NCBI GenBank assembly: GCA_016927065.1
Contig: JAFGNJ010000021.1
Coordinates: forward strand, 1 to 64,000
DNA length: 64,000 nt
Reading direction: 5' to 3'
Origin: Deltaproteobacteria bacterium
Lineage (GTDB): Bacteria; Desulfobacterota; B13-G15; RBG-16-54-18
Made by a program: the position numbers and the translations under genes. Numbering within the stretch: the stretch's first letter is position 1; each line of letters begins with the position of its first letter. Below, one piece after another: positions 16,815 to 25,759 of the stretch. The notes below the pieces were generated by a model. The model did no database searches and was not told the DNA's origin. It was given only the letters and a program-made list of their open reading frames with translations.

Positions 16815-18560
16815 ATGGTAATACTAAAAGATAGCGTTACAGCCTCACGGTATGCTACTGTCCCAGAAGAAAAAGCGGTCGGTGCTACTTACACCCCCAA
16901 GATTCTTTCCGATTTTGTTGCTCAAAGAATTGTTGAAGTCTTTGATGACTTTCCTCCAGATCGCCCACTTCGAGTTTTGGACCCAGCCGTTGGTGACGGG
17001 GAGCTATTACTAAGCCTTCTCCAGCAACTCACTAATCACCCAGACCTCAACATCAATGTATACGGCTTTGAAACCGATCCTCAAGCTCTCAGTGTTGCCA
17101 CCACACGGCTCAGGAAACAATTTCCAACCATTCCGATTCATTTCAGTCAGGATGATTTTCTTAGCTTTGTATTGGATAATTTTGGAATCGTTAACACTCT
17201 GTCTCTTTTCAATTCGACTACTCCCGAAACCTATGATTTAGTAATTGCCAATCCTCCCTATGTCCGAACGCAGATTATGGGAAGTCTTCAAGCGCAACGA
17301 CTTACCAAGCAATTCTGTTTATCTGGTCGTGTAGACCTTTACTACGCCTTCCTTCTCGCAATCGCCCAAGTGCTTAAACCTGATGGGGTTGCTGGAGTGA
17401 TAGTCTCCAATCGATTTATGAGTACACGGTCTGGCGCTCCCGTTCGTCGCTCCATCTTGGAAAAATTTAACCTTCAACACATCTGGGACTTTGGTGACTC
17501 AAAGTTATTTAATGCAGCCGTTCTTCCTGCTGTCTTGCTTGCAAAAGGCAAGAACGGCCATTCGCTCGAGCTGCCAGATTTTACCTCAATTTACGAAACC
17601 CATGATTCACCCGCGACAGAAGCTGCTACACCTATTGAAGCATTATCTTACTCTGGAACCGTTCAAATAGATGATGGAAGACAATTTCTTGTTCGACACG
17701 GAAAGCTTGACACAGGTAACATTCCAGATGGAGTCTGGCGTATTGCCACAGAAAGGGTAGACTCTTGGCTCGAAACAGTTAAGAGTTATACTTGGGCAAC
17801 ATTTGGAGATATAGGAAAAATACGAGTGGGCGTCAAGACCTGTGCAGATAAGGTTTTTATCCGCTCCGATTGGGACGATTTCTCCGATGACGAGCGTCCG
17901 GAATTACTTAAACCGCTAATTACCCATCACATTGCCCGGCGTTTTAAAGCTCTTGAGCCTGTGAACCAACGGCAAATACTCTATCCGCACGAGGTTGTGC
18001 AAAATTTACGTCGCGCAATTGACCTTTCACATTATCCCAAGAGCCAAATCTACCTGGAACGCCATCGCGCAAAACTCGAAAGTCGCAAATATATCATGGA
18101 GTCTGGTCGCAAATGGTATGAGATTTGGGTACCCCAAGATCCGTCAGCCTGGGATCAGATTAAACTTGTTTTCCGTGATATCGCTGCTGAGCCAACCTTC
18201 TGGATCAATCAAGCTGGTTCGGTTGTCAATGGAGACTGTTATTGGATTGTTTGCCATGACCCTAATCAGACTGATCTATTATGGCTCGCGGCGGCTGTAG
18301 GCAATTCAAGTTTCATTGAGCGATTTTATGACAGTTGTTTTCACAATAAGCTTTATGCTGGACGTCGCCGTTTCATCACCCAATATGTCGAGAAATTCCC
18401 ATTACCTGATCCCCATAGCGCAATTGCCAAAGAGATCATCGCCAAGGCGAAGGAAATCTATGCAAACATACCTTCCCCTAAGGCCAATGAGCTTCAGGAA
18501 CAACTTGAAAGGATGGTCTGGCAGGCTTTCGGGTTATTTATCGAAAAAGTCGTTAGGTAA
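16815..18560 (+). CDS. type II N6-adenine DNA methyltransferase (Eco57I/TaqI-like)
   Basis: This is a 581-residue protein. Motif I (SAM binding) is LDPAVGDGELLL at about 55-66, and motif IV is NPPY at 146-149, which marks adenine-N6 methylation of the gamma-type domain order. Residues after about 330 form a TaqI-like target-recognition region. The gene has its own promoter with a C-box-like operator. It converges on, and overlaps by 27 bp, the restriction endonuclease gene. It protects host DNA from that nuclease. The recognition sequence cannot be read from the protein. The region has lower GC content than its neighbours, consistent with lateral transfer. Confidence 0.92.
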   Translation: MVILKDSVTASRYATVPEEKAVGATYTPKILSDFVAQRIVEVFDDFPPDRPLRVLDPAVGDGELLLSLLQQLTNHPDLNINVYGFETDPQALSVATTRLRKQFPTIPIHFSQDDFLSFVLDNFGIVNTLSLFNSTTPETYDLVIANPPYVRTQIMGSLQAQRLTKQFCLSGRVDLYYAFLLAIAQVLKPDGVAGVIVSNRFMSTRSGAPVRRSILEKFNLQHIWDFGDSKLFNAAVLPAVLLAKGKNGHSLELPDFTSIYETHDSPATEAATPIEALSYSGTVQIDDGRQFLVRHGKLDTGNIPDGVWRIATERVDSWLETVKSYTWATFGDIGKIRVGVKTCADKVFIRSDWDDFSDDERPELLKPLITHHIARRFKALEPVNQRQILYPHEVVQNLRRAIDLSHYPKSQIYLERHRAKLESRKYIMESGRKWYEIWVPQDPSAWDQIKLVFRDIAAEPTFWINQAGSVVNGDCYWIVCHDPNQTDLLWLAAAVGNSSFIERFYDSCFHNKLYAGRRRFITQYVEKFPLPDPHSAIAKEIIAKAKEIYANIPSPKANELQEQLERMVWQAFGLFIEKVVR

Positions 18561-19586
18561 TGGTATTTGAAGCTTTTTATTGAGTACCTTCCCTTGAAAT
18601 TTTGGGAAGCGATCAAAGAAGTCTTTCCCTGTAGTTAGAAAAAAGTGCGTTAGAGTAACAGCTTTACCATCTGTTTTTGCAAAAAATAGAGCATATCTCA
18701 CATCACAGTGGCGGATTTGTTGACCTCTGATTTTCGGTACATCAAGTACTTCTGTACTATCGGGGCAGACCAGTCCAAGGTCAATTGTTGGAGAGGTTTG
18801 TAACTTCACTTCTAGAAGCTGGTTCCGAACATCAGGGAACCGCCCATCATCTCGGTAATCTTTATAGCCAAGGTACTCACATACTAACTGGTGCAGTTTT
18901 GCGCCGCGATTGCGTTCTTGGTCGTACCCCATATCCGTAAAGCTCTTACCCACCAATTTGCTCAGCCGGTCAAAAATGTCACCTATTGGGAGTAATCGCC
19001 CCTCAGTCGGATCGTCTACAGGACTTGCAGCAATAGTCAGATTATCACTTGCTTGTACGAAGGGCAAAAGCAGATTAGTGTCTTCTCTGCTCACAAGCTC
19101 CGGTCTGATATTACCGAGAATCAGGCGAGCTTGGTATTTTTGGGTAAGTGTTCCAGTGGTATCCAGTATTGCCAATTCCTGCCCTGTAACTACTCTAACT
19201 TTTTCGATTACTCCACTCTCATTTACCCTAATAAGCACATACCGCCGTGTTGGTGCAAGTTCCTCATTCCATATCTGTAGATTATTTGATTTCTGTGTGT
19301 ACGTGTCAAAAAGTTGTCCGGGGAAACGAGGCCGAGTCTTTTTGAATGAGGAAGGGACCGGATATCCAAGTATTTGGCAAACATGCTCTTTTACGACCTT
19401 TGAGCGCGTTCGCAGTGGTAATCCAGCGAGCAAAATGCCCACTAAGCCATCATTGAGCAACTCTTCAAGTTCTGGGGTCGGAATCCATAATTTAGGGTCA
19501 CCGATATCGACAGGATCATAGAGTGACAGCTTACTATTACGAATTGCACTCACATAATGCTTAGGCCCTTCACTTTTCGAGTTCAT
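18534..19586 (-). CDS. type II restriction endonuclease, PD-(D/E)XK fold
   Basis: This is a 350-residue protein without an obvious close named relative. The C-terminal part has a PD-(D/E)XK motif: Pro251-Asp252, then Glu259-Val260-Lys261, in FPDVRNQLLEVKLQTS. The gene lies between a controller-protein gene, which it overlaps by 17 bp at its start, and the methyltransferase, so it is almost certainly the cognate nuclease. The N-terminal 200 residues, including IWNEELAPTRRYVLIRVN, probably carry DNA recognition. It is translated after the controller protein, which delays nuclease production when the system enters a new cell. Confidence 0.85.
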   Translation of the reverse strand: MNSKSEGPKHYVSAIRNSKLSLYDPVDIGDPKLWIPTPELEELLNDGLVGILLAGLPLRTRSKVVKEHVCQILGYPVPSSFKKTRPRFPGQLFDTYTQKSNNLQIWNEELAPTRRYVLIRVNESGVIEKVRVVTGQELAILDTTGTLTQKYQARLILGNIRPELVSREDTNLLLPFVQASDNLTIAASPVDDPTEGRLLPIGDIFDRLSKLVGKSFTDMGYDQERNRGAKLHQLVCEYLGYKDYRDDGRFPDVRNQLLEVKLQTSPTIDLGLVCPDSTEVLDVPKIRGQQIRHCDVRYALFFAKTDGKAVTLTHFFLTTGKDFFDRFPKFQGKVLNKKLQIPLPNDFFDK

Positions 19587-19845
19587 TTTCTACGCCCTTT
19601 TCAGTTAATAACGTCGGAACACTTACACCAAGAGCAGCTGCTACTACTTCCAATGTGCTGAGGGTAACATTCCTCTCCCCCCTCTCGACGGAACCTATAT
19701 ATGTCCGGTGAAGTCCACATCTATCAGCTAAATCCTCTTGAGAAAGTCCCTTTATTTTTCTGTAGTTGCGAATATTGCCAGCGAGTATTTGCGTCATTTT
19801 GCTACTTGGTTTTCTAAGCCTAATCTTACTGGTTTCCTCTGCCAT
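19570..19845 (-). CDS. XRE-family controller (C) protein of the restriction-modification system
   Basis: This is a 91-residue protein with a single helix-turn-helix (KGLSQEDLADRCGLHRTYIGSVERG), the layout of C proteins. The start at ATG 19845 is preferred because GAGGTGAGG precedes it; an upstream in-frame GTG at 19884 would lie in the operator region. Its stop overlaps the endonuclease start, so the two are co-translated. C-box-like sites lie upstream of this gene and over the methyltransferase -10 box. C proteins first activate and then repress their own operon, timing nuclease after methylase. Confidence 0.9.
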   Translation of the reverse strand: MAEETSKIRLRKPSSKMTQILAGNIRNYRKIKGLSQEDLADRCGLHRTYIGSVERGERNVTLSTLEVVAAALGVSVPTLLTEKGVENELEK

Positions 19846-19884
19846 GTCCTCACCTCGATTTGAAAACATATTATTCATTTGCAC

Positions 19885-19921
19885 ACCTTGAGTCTACACA
19901 CTAAGAGTAGCAATATATCAA
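19885..19921 (-). promoter_or_regulatory. promoter and tandem C-box-like sites of the C-R operon
   Basis: On the minus strand TTGATA (19916-19921) and TGTAGA (19893-19898) are 17 bases apart. The spacer contains ACT-N3-AGT at 19900-19908. A second, half-conserved box GACTCAAGGT (19885-19894) overlaps the -10 element about 15 bases further on. Paired C-boxes in front of a C gene are typical of self-regulated controllers. Confidence 0.55.
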
Positions 19922-20354
19922 TGATTATGCTTATTGAAAGTGTATCGCCAGCCAACAAGACATTCAAGGCGACAGCAAGGGGCGCTCTCCCTTGAGCCTC
20001 GGTTCATTCCCAGAAGTTATTCATTTTCAACCTTGCACCTGAAAGACGGTTGGCTTTATTTAAAGGGTTTTTCTACAATGGCCAAAAGGTGGTGGGCTCA
20101 AAAGGTTATTTAGCTGGCACCCTTGCTGCTCCTTAATTCCAGCGTAGTCTGCATAATTCAAGATGTATTCCGCATTTCTATAAAGCTGCCAATTCTGTTA
20201 ATGTGCGTTTCCATTAATCAGAATAAAATCTGATCGTTTCTATCAGGAATTAAACTATATACAACATCCTGAGGATGTGAGGCGTACCTGGGCGTAAGCC
20301 GCAACGACGAAGGATTAAAGAAACGCGGTGGGAAAGGCGTTTTTCAACAGCCTC
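19922..20354. other. gene-free interval between restriction module and acsA
   Basis: No credible gene is seen. The stretch 20280-20350 has the look of a dispersed remnant ending in TTTTTCAACAGCCT, right next to the acsA stop. It may mark a boundary of the acquired restriction-modification segment. A TGGCAC-N5-CTGCT match at 20115-20130 has no gene downstream on its strand. Confidence 0.4.
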
Positions 20355-22046
20355 TTAGGCGGGGAGTCCGAGTTCCCATGCTTTTAGCACCCTCCTGATC
20401 ACCGTTCCATCCTTTGCTCTGGGTATCTCGGAACGAAACTCGATCTCTTTGGGAACCAAACGGGGAGAAAAATACTTTCGTATAAATTCCCGTATCTCTT
20501 CCTGGAGTTCTTCTGAGGGAGTAGCCTCCGGCTTGAGGGTAATGAAGGCCTTGATGGTATTTCCCCTGATGGGATCTGGTTTGCCCACAACCCCGGCATC
20601 GGCAATCGCCGGATATCCCCTCAGAGCCTCCTCGACCTCGGTGGTGCTGATCATAACCCCATCCACCTTCATCTGATAGTCTTCCCGCCCCTGAAAGTAA
20701 AAATAGCCGTCGTCATCCTTGTAGGCGAGGTCTCCGGATATATACCAGGGTTCGAGGGAAAAATACTCCCGATATCTTTTTTCGTCCCGCCAAATTCCCC
20801 GCATCATGGCGGGCCATCCCTTTTGTATGGCCAGATCTCCTAATGTCAGCGGCGGCACTTCCTCCCCGCGATCATCGACGACAGCCGCCACAATGCCAGG
20901 GAAGGGCTTTCCGATTGAACCTGGTTTAATAGGCATGCTGGGGTAGTTGGCGATCATGATCATCCCCGTCTCGGTCATCCACCAGGTATCATGTATAGGG
21001 GTCCCGAAAAATCGCCGAGCCCAGAACACAGTTTCCGGCGGTAATGATTCTCCCACACTGAGGATGTGGCGTAGGCTGCGGAGATCATGCTTCTTTGCTA
21101 TTTCCTCTTCTTTCATGATTCTTGTAAAGACCGTGGGGGCCGTGTACCATACCGTTATCCGGTACAACTCGATGGAACGGCACCATCCTTCGAGATCAAA
21201 TCTCCCTCCCCGGACAAAGTTGTTCACCCCGCAGAGCCAGGGGGCGAATACTCCATAGACCGTCCCCGTAATCCATCCGGGTTCCGACGTGGTCCACACA
21301 ACATCTTCATCCCTGAGGTCGAGAACCCATCGCGCCGTGATCGAATAACCGACCATGTCGCCGTGAACGTGGAGCACCCCTTTGGCCTTCCCCGTGGAAC
21401 CAGAGGTATAGATTATATAGAGAGGATCTTCAAGATCCACCCATTCTATGTCAAACTCATAGGAAGCAGAGGATATCTCATCTTCCCAACTCACCTCACC
21501 ACTTTTGAGGATAATGTTCTCAGACCCCACCAGAATGATATGGCGCAGGGAAGGGAGTTCGCTAAAGGGTACGCGGGACGCCATCTTAGGGGTCGTCACC
21601 AAAACCTTAGCTCCGCTGTCCTTGAGTCTCTCCTTGATGGCCATCTCCATGAGGGCCTCAAAGAAGGGACTAAAGACGGCCCCGATCTTGGCGCACCCTG
21701 CCATAGCGATGTAATATTCAGGACATCGGGGCAGGAATATGAAGACCCTATCCCCCTTCTCCACCCCCAGTTTTTTCAGGACGTTGGCGAATTTGTTGGA
21801 GAGGTCACGCATCTGGAGATAGGTGATCCTCTCTCTCCGGTTCTCATCCTCATAGATGAGACAATATCGATCACGGCGAATCGGATCCGCTGCATGTCGA
21901 TCAATGGCTTCATAGGCAATATTCACCTTGCCGGTCTGATGCCAACTAAATTCCTGTTCCACCTCTTGCCAGTCGAAAGACTCACAGGCCTGCTTATAGT
22001 CCCGCAGATTGGCCTTGGGGTTGGCAGGAGGAAGGATGTTTTCCAT
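20355..22046 (-). CDS. acsA: AcsA-type acyl/acetate-CoA ligase with substituted A10 lysine
   Basis: This is a 563-residue ANL-superfamily enzyme of the Bacillus AcsA type. Motif A3 is [14 protein letters not shown] and A5 is WWMTETGM; YISGDLAYKDDDGYFYFQGR is A7/A8. In this family the A10 motif PxxxxGK supplies a lysine needed for adenylation and is the target of regulatory acetylation. Here the segment reads PRAKDGTVIRR, with Thr548 (codon at 20403-20405, ACG) in place of Lys (AAG or AAA). The adenylation step may therefore be impaired or depend on another residue. It is the third gene of a tight operon with an AcuC-like deacetylase and a 99-residue protein. The substrate is presumed acetate or another short acid. 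Confidence 0.88.
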   Translation of the reverse strand: MENILPPANPKANLRDYKQACESFDWQEVEQEFSWHQTGKVNIAYEAIDRHAADPIRRDRYCLIYEDENRRERITYLQMRDLSNKFANVLKKLGVEKGDRVFIFLPRCPEYYIAMAGCAKIGAVFSPFFEALMEMAIKERLKDSGAKVLVTTPKMASRVPFSELPSLRHIILVGSENIILKSGEVSWEDEISSASYEFDIEWVDLEDPLYIIYTSGSTGKAKGVLHVHGDMVGYSITARWVLDLRDEDVVWTTSEPGWITGTVYGVFAPWLCGVNNFVRGGRFDLEGWCRSIELYRITVWYTAPTVFTRIMKEEEIAKKHDLRSLRHILSVGESLPPETVFWARRFFGTPIHDTWWMTETGMIMIANYPSMPIKPGSIGKPFPGIVAAVVDDRGEEVPPLTLGDLAIQKGWPAMMRGIWRDEKRYREYFSLEPWYISGDLAYKDDDGYFYFQGREDYQMKVDGVMISTTEVEEALRGYPAIADAGVVGKPDPIRGNTIKAFITLKPEATPSEELQEEIREFIRKYFSPRLVPKEIEFRSEIPRAKDGTVIRRVLKAWELGLPA

Positions 22047-22063
22047 CAGGTGCCTCCTTGGAA

Positions 22064-22363
22064 TTAGATAGGACCGTGCATGGAGTCAAAAGGTCCTTCT
22101 CGCGCCTCTTCTTGTCCCTCCACTCCGATCTCATAAATGGGATATATTTCGTACTGGGACACGCCGGAGAGTTCCGTCATCAGCTTCGCCACCCCCTCTT
22201 CCTGCGCCGTCTCGATAACGGTAAAAGTGCGATTGCCGCTCAGGGTTGCATACTGATGGAGTATCCGTACTCCCGGCAGTGGCTGGCCGAATATCCTCGC
22301 AGCCTTCTCTTTGATCTCCTTCCAACGCTCCAATTCATGTTCTCCGAGGATCAATAAACGCAT
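22064..22363 (-). CDS. small ferredoxin-like-fold protein of acs operon
   Basis: A 99-residue protein I cannot assign to a named family with confidence. ATG 22363 is chosen for its GGAGG site. The pattern MRLLILGEHELERWKEIKE, then RTFTVIETAQEEGVAKLMTELSG, then YEIYPIYEIG suggests a small beta-alpha-beta dimeric alpha-beta-barrel fold similar to DUF3303 proteins. It lies 17 bp from each neighbour, between the AcuC-like deacetylase and AcsA. An accessory role in acyl-CoA metabolism is possible but rests on position only. Confidence 0.6.
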   Translation of the reverse strand: MRLLILGEHELERWKEIKEKAARIFGQPLPGVRILHQYATLSGNRTFTVIETAQEEGVAKLMTELSGVSQYEIYPIYEIGVEGQEEAREGPFDSMHGPI

Positions 22364-22380
22364 TATAGTATCCTCCTTTA

Positions 22381-23430
22381 CTAAAAATCCCAATACTTGC
22401 CGTGAACAGTTTTAACCTCCTGAATAATCTCAGCTATTTCGTTGTATTGTGCATCCTCTACCTGCCGCATCTCTTCATTATTAATCATTGAACTACCCAG
22501 CAGTTCCCATAGGACCATTTCCACCGAGTCCCGTAACGCCTGCGGGTTGTATCCCCCCTCTAAAACCAGAACCAACCGTTCCTCGCAGAGTTCTGCCGCC
22601 ATCTCCATCAAAAGGGAGGTCATTCTGGCAAAACCCTCGGGGGTGACGTTCATCGAACCAAGGGGGTCGTTGTGGTGGGTGTCGAATCCCGCTGATACCA
22701 ATATTAACTCAGGTCGATAGCTGCGGGCAATAGGCCACAGGAGATGGCGAAAAACATTACCATAACATGCGTTGGAGCAACCAATCCCCAGGGGAACATT
22801 GACGGTATATCCCTTTCCTTTACCTGCCCCCGCCTCGCGAACCTCTCCGGTCCAGGGGAAAAAGGCTCCTCTATGCACGGAAAAATAAAGGACGTGAGGG
22901 TCATCATAAAAACTAGTCTGTATGCCGTTGCCGTGATGGACGTCCCAATCAACGATCAATACCCGCTTTAATCCATAAGAATTCAGGGCATAACGCACTC
23001 CAATGGCCTCATTGTTAAAAATACAAAACCCCATGGCCCGGTCCTTGAGGGCGTGATGCCCCGGTGGCCTCACAAGGGCAAAGGCGTTCCGAACTTGTTT
23101 TGTCAAGACGGCCTTGACGGCCTCCATCACGCCTCCCGCAGCCAACCAAGCTGCCTTATAGGACTGGGGAGAAGTCACCGTGTCAGGATCGTATCTAACC
23201 TGGGCCCTATCCGCACTATCCAGTATCAGGTCCACATAGCTAGGATCATGAACCTCCAAGATCTCATCCAACGTCGCGAACCTCGGTTCAATATGCACCA
23301 ATGCCTCGCCGAAGTCCTTATGATCCAGCATATAATAGATAGACTGGAGCCGTTGGGGGTTTTCTGGGTGCATAATCCCCGTTCTGTGCTCAAGATATAG
23401 CTGATGCCTTACAATCCCCGTTTTTTTCAT
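22381..23430 (-). CDS. acuC: AcuC-like class II histone-deacetylase family protein
   Basis: This is a protein of about 349 residues in the arginase/deacetylase fold. Its motifs are PPGHHA (catalytic His pair), DWDVHHGNG and AGFDTHHNDPLG (zinc-binding Asp/His/Asp) and GGYNPQALRDS (transition-state Tyr). It removes acetyl groups from lysines or small amines. In Bacillus, AcuC deacetylates AcsA. Here it is the first gene of an operon with an AcsA homologue and follows a second acs gene by 155 bp, matching that role. The start is uncertain: ATG 23430 and GTG 23448 both lack a clear ribosome site. Confidence 0.88.
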   Translation of the reverse strand: MKKTGIVRHQLYLEHRTGIMHPENPQRLQSIYYMLDHKDFGEALVHIEPRFATLDEILEVHDPSYVDLILDSADRAQVRYDPDTVTSPQSYKAAWLAAGGVMEAVKAVLTKQVRNAFALVRPPGHHALKDRAMGFCIFNNEAIGVRYALNSYGLKRVLIVDWDVHHGNGIQTSFYDDPHVLYFSVHRGAFFPWTGEVREAGAGKGKGYTVNVPLGIGCSNACYGNVFRHLLWPIARSYRPELILVSAGFDTHHNDPLGSMNVTPEGFARMTSLLMEMAAELCEERLVLVLEGGYNPQALRDSVEMVLWELLGSSMINNEEMRQVEDAQYNEIAEIIQEVKTVHGKYWDF

Positions 23431-23585
23431 ATCGCGGTCAAGAAACACAAAAAATGTGACATTTCTTATTCGTATATTAATCTTTCAGGGGTGCGTTGTC
23501 AACTGCATGCAGAGAAATAGATTGTAAGAGAAGATATACTAATGAGGGAAGAGGAGGGGTTGCCCTTTCTTATTTTTACTTGCTT

Positions 23586-25556
23586 TTACTGTCTTCCCTT
23601 GACCAGGTCATCGACTACTGAGGGGTCGGCCAGGGTAGTGACATCACCGAGATTCTCAATATCCCCCTCGGCTATCTTGCGCAAAATTCTCCGCATGATC
23701 TTTCCACTGCGCGTCTTGGGCAGGGCATCGGCAAAGTGAATCTTATCAGGGCTGGCAATAGGCCCTATCTCCTTCCTTACATGGGCCACGAGGGTCTTTT
23801 TGAGTTCATCGTTCTTGTCCACTCCCAGCTTCAAGGTCACAAAGGCATAGATCCCCTGCCCCTTGAGATCATGGGGATATCCCACCACGGCTGCCTCAGC
23901 CACCAATTCATGAGAAACCAAGGCACTCTCCACCTCAGCCGTGCCAATCCGATGCCCTGAAACATTAAGCACATCATCCACCCGACCCATGAGCCAGAAA
24001 TAACCATCCTCGTCCCGCCGAGCGCCATCACCGGTAAAATAGACCCCTGGAAACTGTACAAAATACGTATCCCGAAACCGATCAGGCTCGCCATACACCC
24101 CCCGCATCAAACCGGGCCAGGGCCGCTTGATCACCAAATAGCCCCCTTCATTAACCTCTACAGGCTGCCCATTCTCACGCAAGATCGCAGGCTCCACCCC
24201 AAAGAAAGGGAAGGTGGCCGAACCGGGCTTCAGAGGGGTGGCCCCGGGCAGGGGCGTAATCAAAATACCACCTGTCTCGGTCTGCCACCATGTATCCACA
24301 ATAGGACAACGCTCCTTGCCGATCACCTGATAATACCACATCCAGGCCTCAGGATTAATCGGCTCCCCCACCGAACCCAAAACCCGCAAGGAGGAAAGAT
24401 CATATTTGTTTGGCCACTCATCGCCCTCCCGCATCAAGGCCCGCAAGGCGGTCGGTGCCGTATAAAAAATGCTTACCTTGTACTTCTGTACGATAGCCCA
24501 AAACCGTCCAGAATCAGGAAACGTGGGAACCCCCTCAAACATCACCGACGTCGCACCGGCGGCAAGGGGGCCGTACACGATATAGCTGTGCCCCGTCACC
24601 CACCCAATATCCGCCGTGCACCAAAAGATATCCTCATCCTTATAATCAAAGATGTACTTAAAGGTCTCCAGAGTATATAACAAATATCCCGCTTGGGTGT
24701 GCAACACCCCCTTAGGCTTACCCGTACTGCCACTTGTATACAAGATAAAAAGCGGATCCTCTGAATCCAACTGTTCCGCCTCACACGATGAAGTGATATC
24801 CTTCGCAGCCATCTCTTCATGCCACCACGTATCGCGCCCTTCCTGCATGGCAACCTCACCGCCGATACGTTGCGCCACAATCGCCCGCCGCACCCCAGGA
24901 CACTGCGCCATGGCTTCATCGGCATTGGCCTTACTGTTCACGACCCGACCACTCCGATAATATCCATCACAACAAATCAATACCGTTGCGCCGGCGTCCA
25001 CAATACGATCTCGCAAAGCCTCCGCACTGAAACCTCCAAAGACCACCGAATGAATCGCCCCAATCCTGGCACAGGCCAACATCGCTATCGGCAACTCAGG
25101 TATCATCGGCAAATAAATCGATACCCGATCCCCCTTCTTCACCCCCTGTTTCTTCAAAACATTAGCAAACCGACACACCTCCTCAAATAACTGCTGGTAG
25201 GTATAGGTCTTGACCTCTCCTTCAGGTTCTCCCTCCCAAATAATCGCCATTGTGTCTTTACGCGCACCCGTGAGATGACGATCTAAACAATTATAAGCCA
25301 CGTTGAGCTTGCCACCCACAAACCACTCATGTCGCGCATTGGCAAAATCATCCACCATTACTTTTTCCCACGTTTTAAACCACTCTAGATCACCGGCCAA
25401 GCGAGCCCAAAATTTCTCAGGATCCTTCAAAGACTCTTCATAGAGCTTATGATACTCTTCCATGCTCTTAATATACGCACCCTGACTCATCTGCTTTGAC
25501 GGCGGAAATACCCGTCGCTCATCCATCATTGATATCATGCCCTTCTCTGACGCCAT
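23586..25556 (-). CDS. acs: acetyl-CoA synthetase (AMP-forming)
   Basis: This is a 656-residue, full-length Acs. The A3 loop is [16 protein letters not shown]; the acetate-pocket region includes [10 protein letters not shown]; the A10 motif [12 protein letters not shown] has the catalytic and acetylatable Lys619. It converts acetate, ATP and CoA to acetyl-CoA. It precedes the acuC-(99 aa)-acsA operon on the same strand. Unlike the downstream AcsA it keeps every catalytic residue I can check, so it is the likely target of the adjacent AcuC-like deacetylase and the main acetate-activating enzyme here. Confidence 0.96.
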   Translation of the reverse strand: MASEKGMISMMDERRVFPPSKQMSQGAYIKSMEEYHKLYEESLKDPEKFWARLAGDLEWFKTWEKVMVDDFANARHEWFVGGKLNVAYNCLDRHLTGARKDTMAIIWEGEPEGEVKTYTYQQLFEEVCRFANVLKKQGVKKGDRVSIYLPMIPELPIAMLACARIGAIHSVVFGGFSAEALRDRIVDAGATVLICCDGYYRSGRVVNSKANADEAMAQCPGVRRAIVAQRIGGEVAMQEGRDTWWHEEMAAKDITSSCEAEQLDSEDPLFILYTSGSTGKPKGVLHTQAGYLLYTLETFKYIFDYKDEDIFWCTADIGWVTGHSYIVYGPLAAGATSVMFEGVPTFPDSGRFWAIVQKYKVSIFYTAPTALRALMREGDEWPNKYDLSSLRVLGSVGEPINPEAWMWYYQVIGKERCPIVDTWWQTETGGILITPLPGATPLKPGSATFPFFGVEPAILRENGQPVEVNEGGYLVIKRPWPGLMRGVYGEPDRFRDTYFVQFPGVYFTGDGARRDEDGYFWLMGRVDDVLNVSGHRIGTAEVESALVSHELVAEAAVVGYPHDLKGQGIYAFVTLKLGVDKNDELKKTLVAHVRKEIGPIASPDKIHFADALPKTRSGKIMRRILRKIAEGDIENLGDVTTLADPSVVDDLVKGRQ

Positions 25557-25587
25557 TCCATCTTCCTTTTACATCGTATTATTTCAT

Positions 25588-25643
25588 AGTATAGCAGACC
25601 TTTGGTCCCTGTGATTAATATCGCTTTCTTACCTATTTGTCAA
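25588..25643 (-). promoter_or_regulatory. acs promoter region with GACC-N3-GGTC palindrome
   Basis: On the minus strand TTGACA (25638-25643), a 17-base spacer and TATTAA (25615-25620) make a strong promoter. A perfect 11-base palindrome GACCTTTGGTC lies at 25597-25607, close to the expected start of transcription. A second -10-like TATACT is at 25588-25593. The palindrome is a candidate operator. Confidence 0.5.
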
Positions 25644-25759
25644 TGTGTGTTTCCATAGCTATACGCTTGTCTTTTGCCGTACGGTGTAGTGATGCGCGTA
25701 ACAGAACAGAGCCATCGAGCCGCAATCCGTTGACTCCGCACGCTGATGATGATATTTTG

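Noticed and set aside
20111-20130. TGGCAC-N5-CTGCT, a sigma-54-like match on the plus strand
   Set aside because: No gene follows on that strand for several kilobases (acsA runs the other way), there is no paired palindrome, and the -12 half is weaker.
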